Source: Plasmodium relictum (lineage: Eukaryota; Apicomplexa; Aconoidasida; Haemosporida; Plasmodiidae). Taken from it: DNA of 22,662 nucleotides. The notes beneath the pieces were generated by a model. That model did not search any database. It worked only from the letters and a program-made list of their open reading frames with translations, and was not told the DNA's origin. This document shows positions 20,192 to 22,662 of this stretch, piece by piece; within the stretch, counting starts at the first letter, position 1, and each line of letters opens with the position of its first letter. The stretch is from contig NW_021628834.1 in the NCBI RefSeq assembly GCF_900005765.1, forward strand, positions 1 through 22,662, read 5' to 3'. The position numbers were made by a program, and so were the translations under genes.

Positions 20192-20843
20192 TAGTTAATA
20201 AAGGATCTTATTAACTTTTTATAAAATAATAGTTAGCTGTTTATACGAAAATAGTTGGCCATACTTTCTCTAGTTTTAAAAAAAAAATACCATTTTTTCT
20301 TTACGTGTATAAGTTATTTTTGTCAAATTCAGTTTTATCAATCTTAAAAAGAAAAAAAAAGATATATTTCTTTTTTTGGATATATATGAAAAAAATATTT
20401 GAATAAAATTTGTTTGTAAAATTTTTGTTGTCAAATATAATTAGTTTTAAAACGATAAAAAACTGAATTCAAAATCTAAAAGAAAAACAGAAAAAATTTC
20501 GTTTTTATTAATATTTAATTCTTATCTGTTTTTAAAATACTATTAATAACTATAGTTTATACATATTTGTTTGTAATAATTAAATTATTTTTACATAATC
20601 AATAATTTTTATGGGGATATAAATTTTAATAATAATAAAGATATATTTATTTATTTAAGTGAACGAATACCTCTAAAACAATAATTACTATGTTATTCTA
20701 ATTATATTTATAAAATTTATGTATTAAAAGAATAAATATATTTTTACAATACGCAAAGTCAATAGAAACATATATACATACTCCTTATTAATTTATTTGC
20801 TCAATACTCTAGCAAAGTTATTAAATGGGCATTTAATAAATTA
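20192..20843 (+). mobile_element. LTR, family B (old), inserted in element 2 gag
   Basis: It is 652 bp. It starts TAGTTAATAAAGGATC and ends TTTAATAAATTA, decayed forms of the family ends. No 5-bp duplication is visible (CACTT against TATGC), and some gag sequence may be missing around it. Confidence 0.78.
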
Positions 20844-21172
20844 TATGCAGAAGATAAGGAATTTTTAACCAGCATACATAATTCATTATTGAGGCACAAT
20901 AAAGTTGTTTACATTACCCCAAATGTTTTAAACCATTTATAGGAACTCTCTAAAGGTGTTTTTACCAATCTTTAGGAGTTATTGAATTATCATAATTCTA
21001 TATATATTATCACAATTTATGGAATTAAACTATAAGACCCCCCAAATTATTTATTTCATAGAAAATTCTTAAATATAACTTTTCTATGTCCTTATCCATT
21101 ATAGTGCTACTGCTAATCTAATGGGATTATATTTGCTCTAGCTTTGAATATCCTGCATATGTTTGTAAATAA
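20844..21172 (-). pseudogene. Element 2 gag N-terminus and leader
   Basis: CAAATGTTTTAAACCATTTA on the + strand matches element 1 near 10457 (CAAATTTTTCAAACCAAATA), the WFEKFEE region of gag. Further right, CCTGC sits at the same distance from the LTR as in the primer-binding region of element 1, but TGG is no longer recognisable. Nothing is open. Confidence 0.55.
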
Positions 21173-21593
21173 TGTATTAGTTGGAGTATGAATACTTTTA
21201 CAGAAATTTAAAAGGTCAAATTAATATAGAGAATGTAGAGAAATTTCCACTAAGTTTATAATTATCATAAAAAAGTTTAGTGTATTTAATTATGTATTAT
21301 TTAAATAATTATAATTTAGTTATATATTATTTAAATAATTATAAATGAAATATAAAATAAATATATCTCTTTTATTTATTTTATTTTTTTAAATACTGTT
21401 TTTAATAGCTTTTATTGTATTACTTTGAATTGCTTATGAGTTTTTGCTTATGAACAAAAAATAAATAATCTATAATTTAATCGACTACATAAAATTGAAT
21501 CTCTCATAAAAAAAAATGTGTGCTCTAAAAGTTTTTATATGTAATTTTTCATCATTAAGTATCAAAAAGGTAAATAAAACTTTTTATTTGCCA
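21173..21593 (-). repeat. 5' LTR of element 2 (family C)
   Basis: It starts at about 21173 (TGTATTAGTTGGAG) and ends at 21593 (TTTTTATTTGCCA). It carries the family mark TGTAGAGAAATTTCCACTAA. It is shorter than the mate at 12152 (421 against 600 bp). Its last 121 bases belong to the long direct repeat. Confidence 0.6.
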
Positions 21594-22662
21594 TCACTAT
21601 AAAAATATTTGTATTATATTATAATGAATTAATATGTTATGTTCTTATTTTTTTATTTTTTATTTATTTTTTCCCTTATATTATCGAGTGATTATTAAAA
21701 AAATTCTTAAATATATATTTAAATGAACCAATACAGTTTAAATTATTACATAAAATTATATATCTCTTATTCATAAAAAAATAATTCTTAATTTTTATAA
21801 AGATTAAAAAAATGAGAAAAAAAAAAAAAATTATTATTATATAAATAAATATTTCAAATCGATGATTATATTAATACATATTATAATAGAAAAAGAAAAT
21901 TTTTTATTCCTTTTCTTTTTAATTTTTTTTTTATATTTAGTATTATTTTTTAATATTTTTAAAAATTTTATCTATATCGTTCCCAATATAAAAATAATAT
22001 AAGTTTTTAAATAATTTTAACATTTTTATATTCTTATTTTTTAGAATTTATTAAAAAAAAAACAAAAAAATTAAGGAAAAAATAAGATCACTAAAAATTT
22101 TTAATGAAAATATAATAAAATTATAGTGGATTAAATTTATAATAATAAAATTTTAGATAAAGATTTTTAGTAAATGAAATGGTATGATGAAAAAAAAGAA
22201 AAAAAAATAATTGTAAAAATAATATTTTATAAAAAAATAAAAAATTAAGAGTATAGATATTTCATTTAAATAAAAAAACTCATTATCATAAATATTGTAT
22301 TAAATTCGTATATAATTTTTTATTTATTTTTTTTTTTAAATATAAGATTATTTCTTTTAGGTTAATTAAAATTATTAATTAAACATATTATATAAAAGTT
22401 TGTTTAATTAGAATAATTTCCATGCTCTTAATATTTTAATATTTTAAAATTAATTAAAACATGTATTTTTAATAAATGTAATTTTAAATTAACTAATACA
22501 TATAAAGGAAGATATTAAATAAAAGAAAAATTAAGGTTTGGCTTTATTAATTTTTATATTATTTATTCTATATTCACATGTATTTTCTCAAAAAAGAACT
22601 TATTTTTTTTTTTCTAATATAGGAGAAAAATTATATATCAAAATAAAAATTGTAATTTATAT
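21473..22662. repeat. Right copy of the 1190-bp direct repeat
   Basis: This is the same sequence as 1-1190, with two substitutions and no indels. It continues to the window edge, so the repeat may run on into a second copy of the exported-protein gene. Apart from the LTR-C end (to 21593) it is AT-rich and non-coding. Confidence 0.97.

Larger units (their letters stand above)
12152..21593 (-). mobile_element. Element 2: decayed Ty3/gypsy retrotransposon with family-C LTRs
   Basis: Minus-strand order is LTR-C (21173-21593), gag N-terminus, gag zinc knuckles, RT, RNase H, H2C2 and integrase, pol tail, LTR-C (12152-13363). Every coding piece aligns by eye to the matching part of element 1, at clearly lower similarity and with many stops and frame breaks. 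Seven family-B LTRs split it. Protease and part of the RNase H/H2C2 linker are missing. The outer flanks GGTAT (12147-12151) and TCACT (21594-21598) do not match, so one end may have been exchanged by recombination. It is older than element 1, judging by decay and by the number of insertions. Confidence 0.8.

Noticed and set aside
3574-20843. Regular short palindromes resembling a CRISPR array
   Set aside because: They are the termini of LTRs, hundreds of bases apart with 5-bp duplications; there are no spacers, and the DNA is eukaryotic.

Overview
This window looks like subtelomeric or otherwise gene-poor DNA from a Plasmodium species of the bird-malaria type. The DNA is extremely AT-rich with long A/T runs. 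The only intact-looking gene is a two-exon, probably exported, acidic and tryptophan-rich protein. The rest is mostly Ty3/gypsy LTR retrotransposon material. Such elements are established for P. gallinaceum and P. relictum and are not known from mammalian malaria parasites. The species assignment is inference; I ran no database search.

Layout. 1-121 is the right-hand end of an LTR (family C), followed by AT-rich flank. 1561-2578 is the spliced gene on the + strand. 2579-3525 is its 3' flank. From about 3526 to 21593 almost everything is retrotransposon. Element 1 (3982-11303, minus strand) is nearly full length: LTR-A, primer-binding site, gag, protease, reverse transcriptase (RT), RNase H, integrase, pol tail, LTR-A. 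It is dead: stop codons, three apparent frameshifts and lost catalytic residues. It is also split by other LTRs: a family-B solo LTR in RT (7788-8391), a family-A solo LTR at the end of pol (5088-5547), and a family-B solo LTR inside its own 3' LTR (4394-4979). Element 2 (12152-21593, minus strand) is an older, much more decayed relative. Its LTRs belong to family C, and seven family-B LTRs sit in it. One of those is itself split by a family-A LTR. Between the elements, 11304-12151 holds another B LTR and some unassigned sequence.

Three LTR families (A, B, C) are separable by eye. All have TG...CA-type ends. Both LTR ends are near-palindromic, and most intact copies are flanked by perfect 5-bp target-site duplications. 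Ten family-B LTRs are present and none carries any internal region.

The last 1190 bases (21473-22662) repeat the first 1190 bases with two substitutions and no indels. So the window behaves like one 21,472-bp unit of a tandem duplication, or like a contig with overlapping ends. The gene and element 1 do not cooperate; the gene is a passenger beside a retrotransposon graveyard that may help the region duplicate by LTR-LTR recombination.
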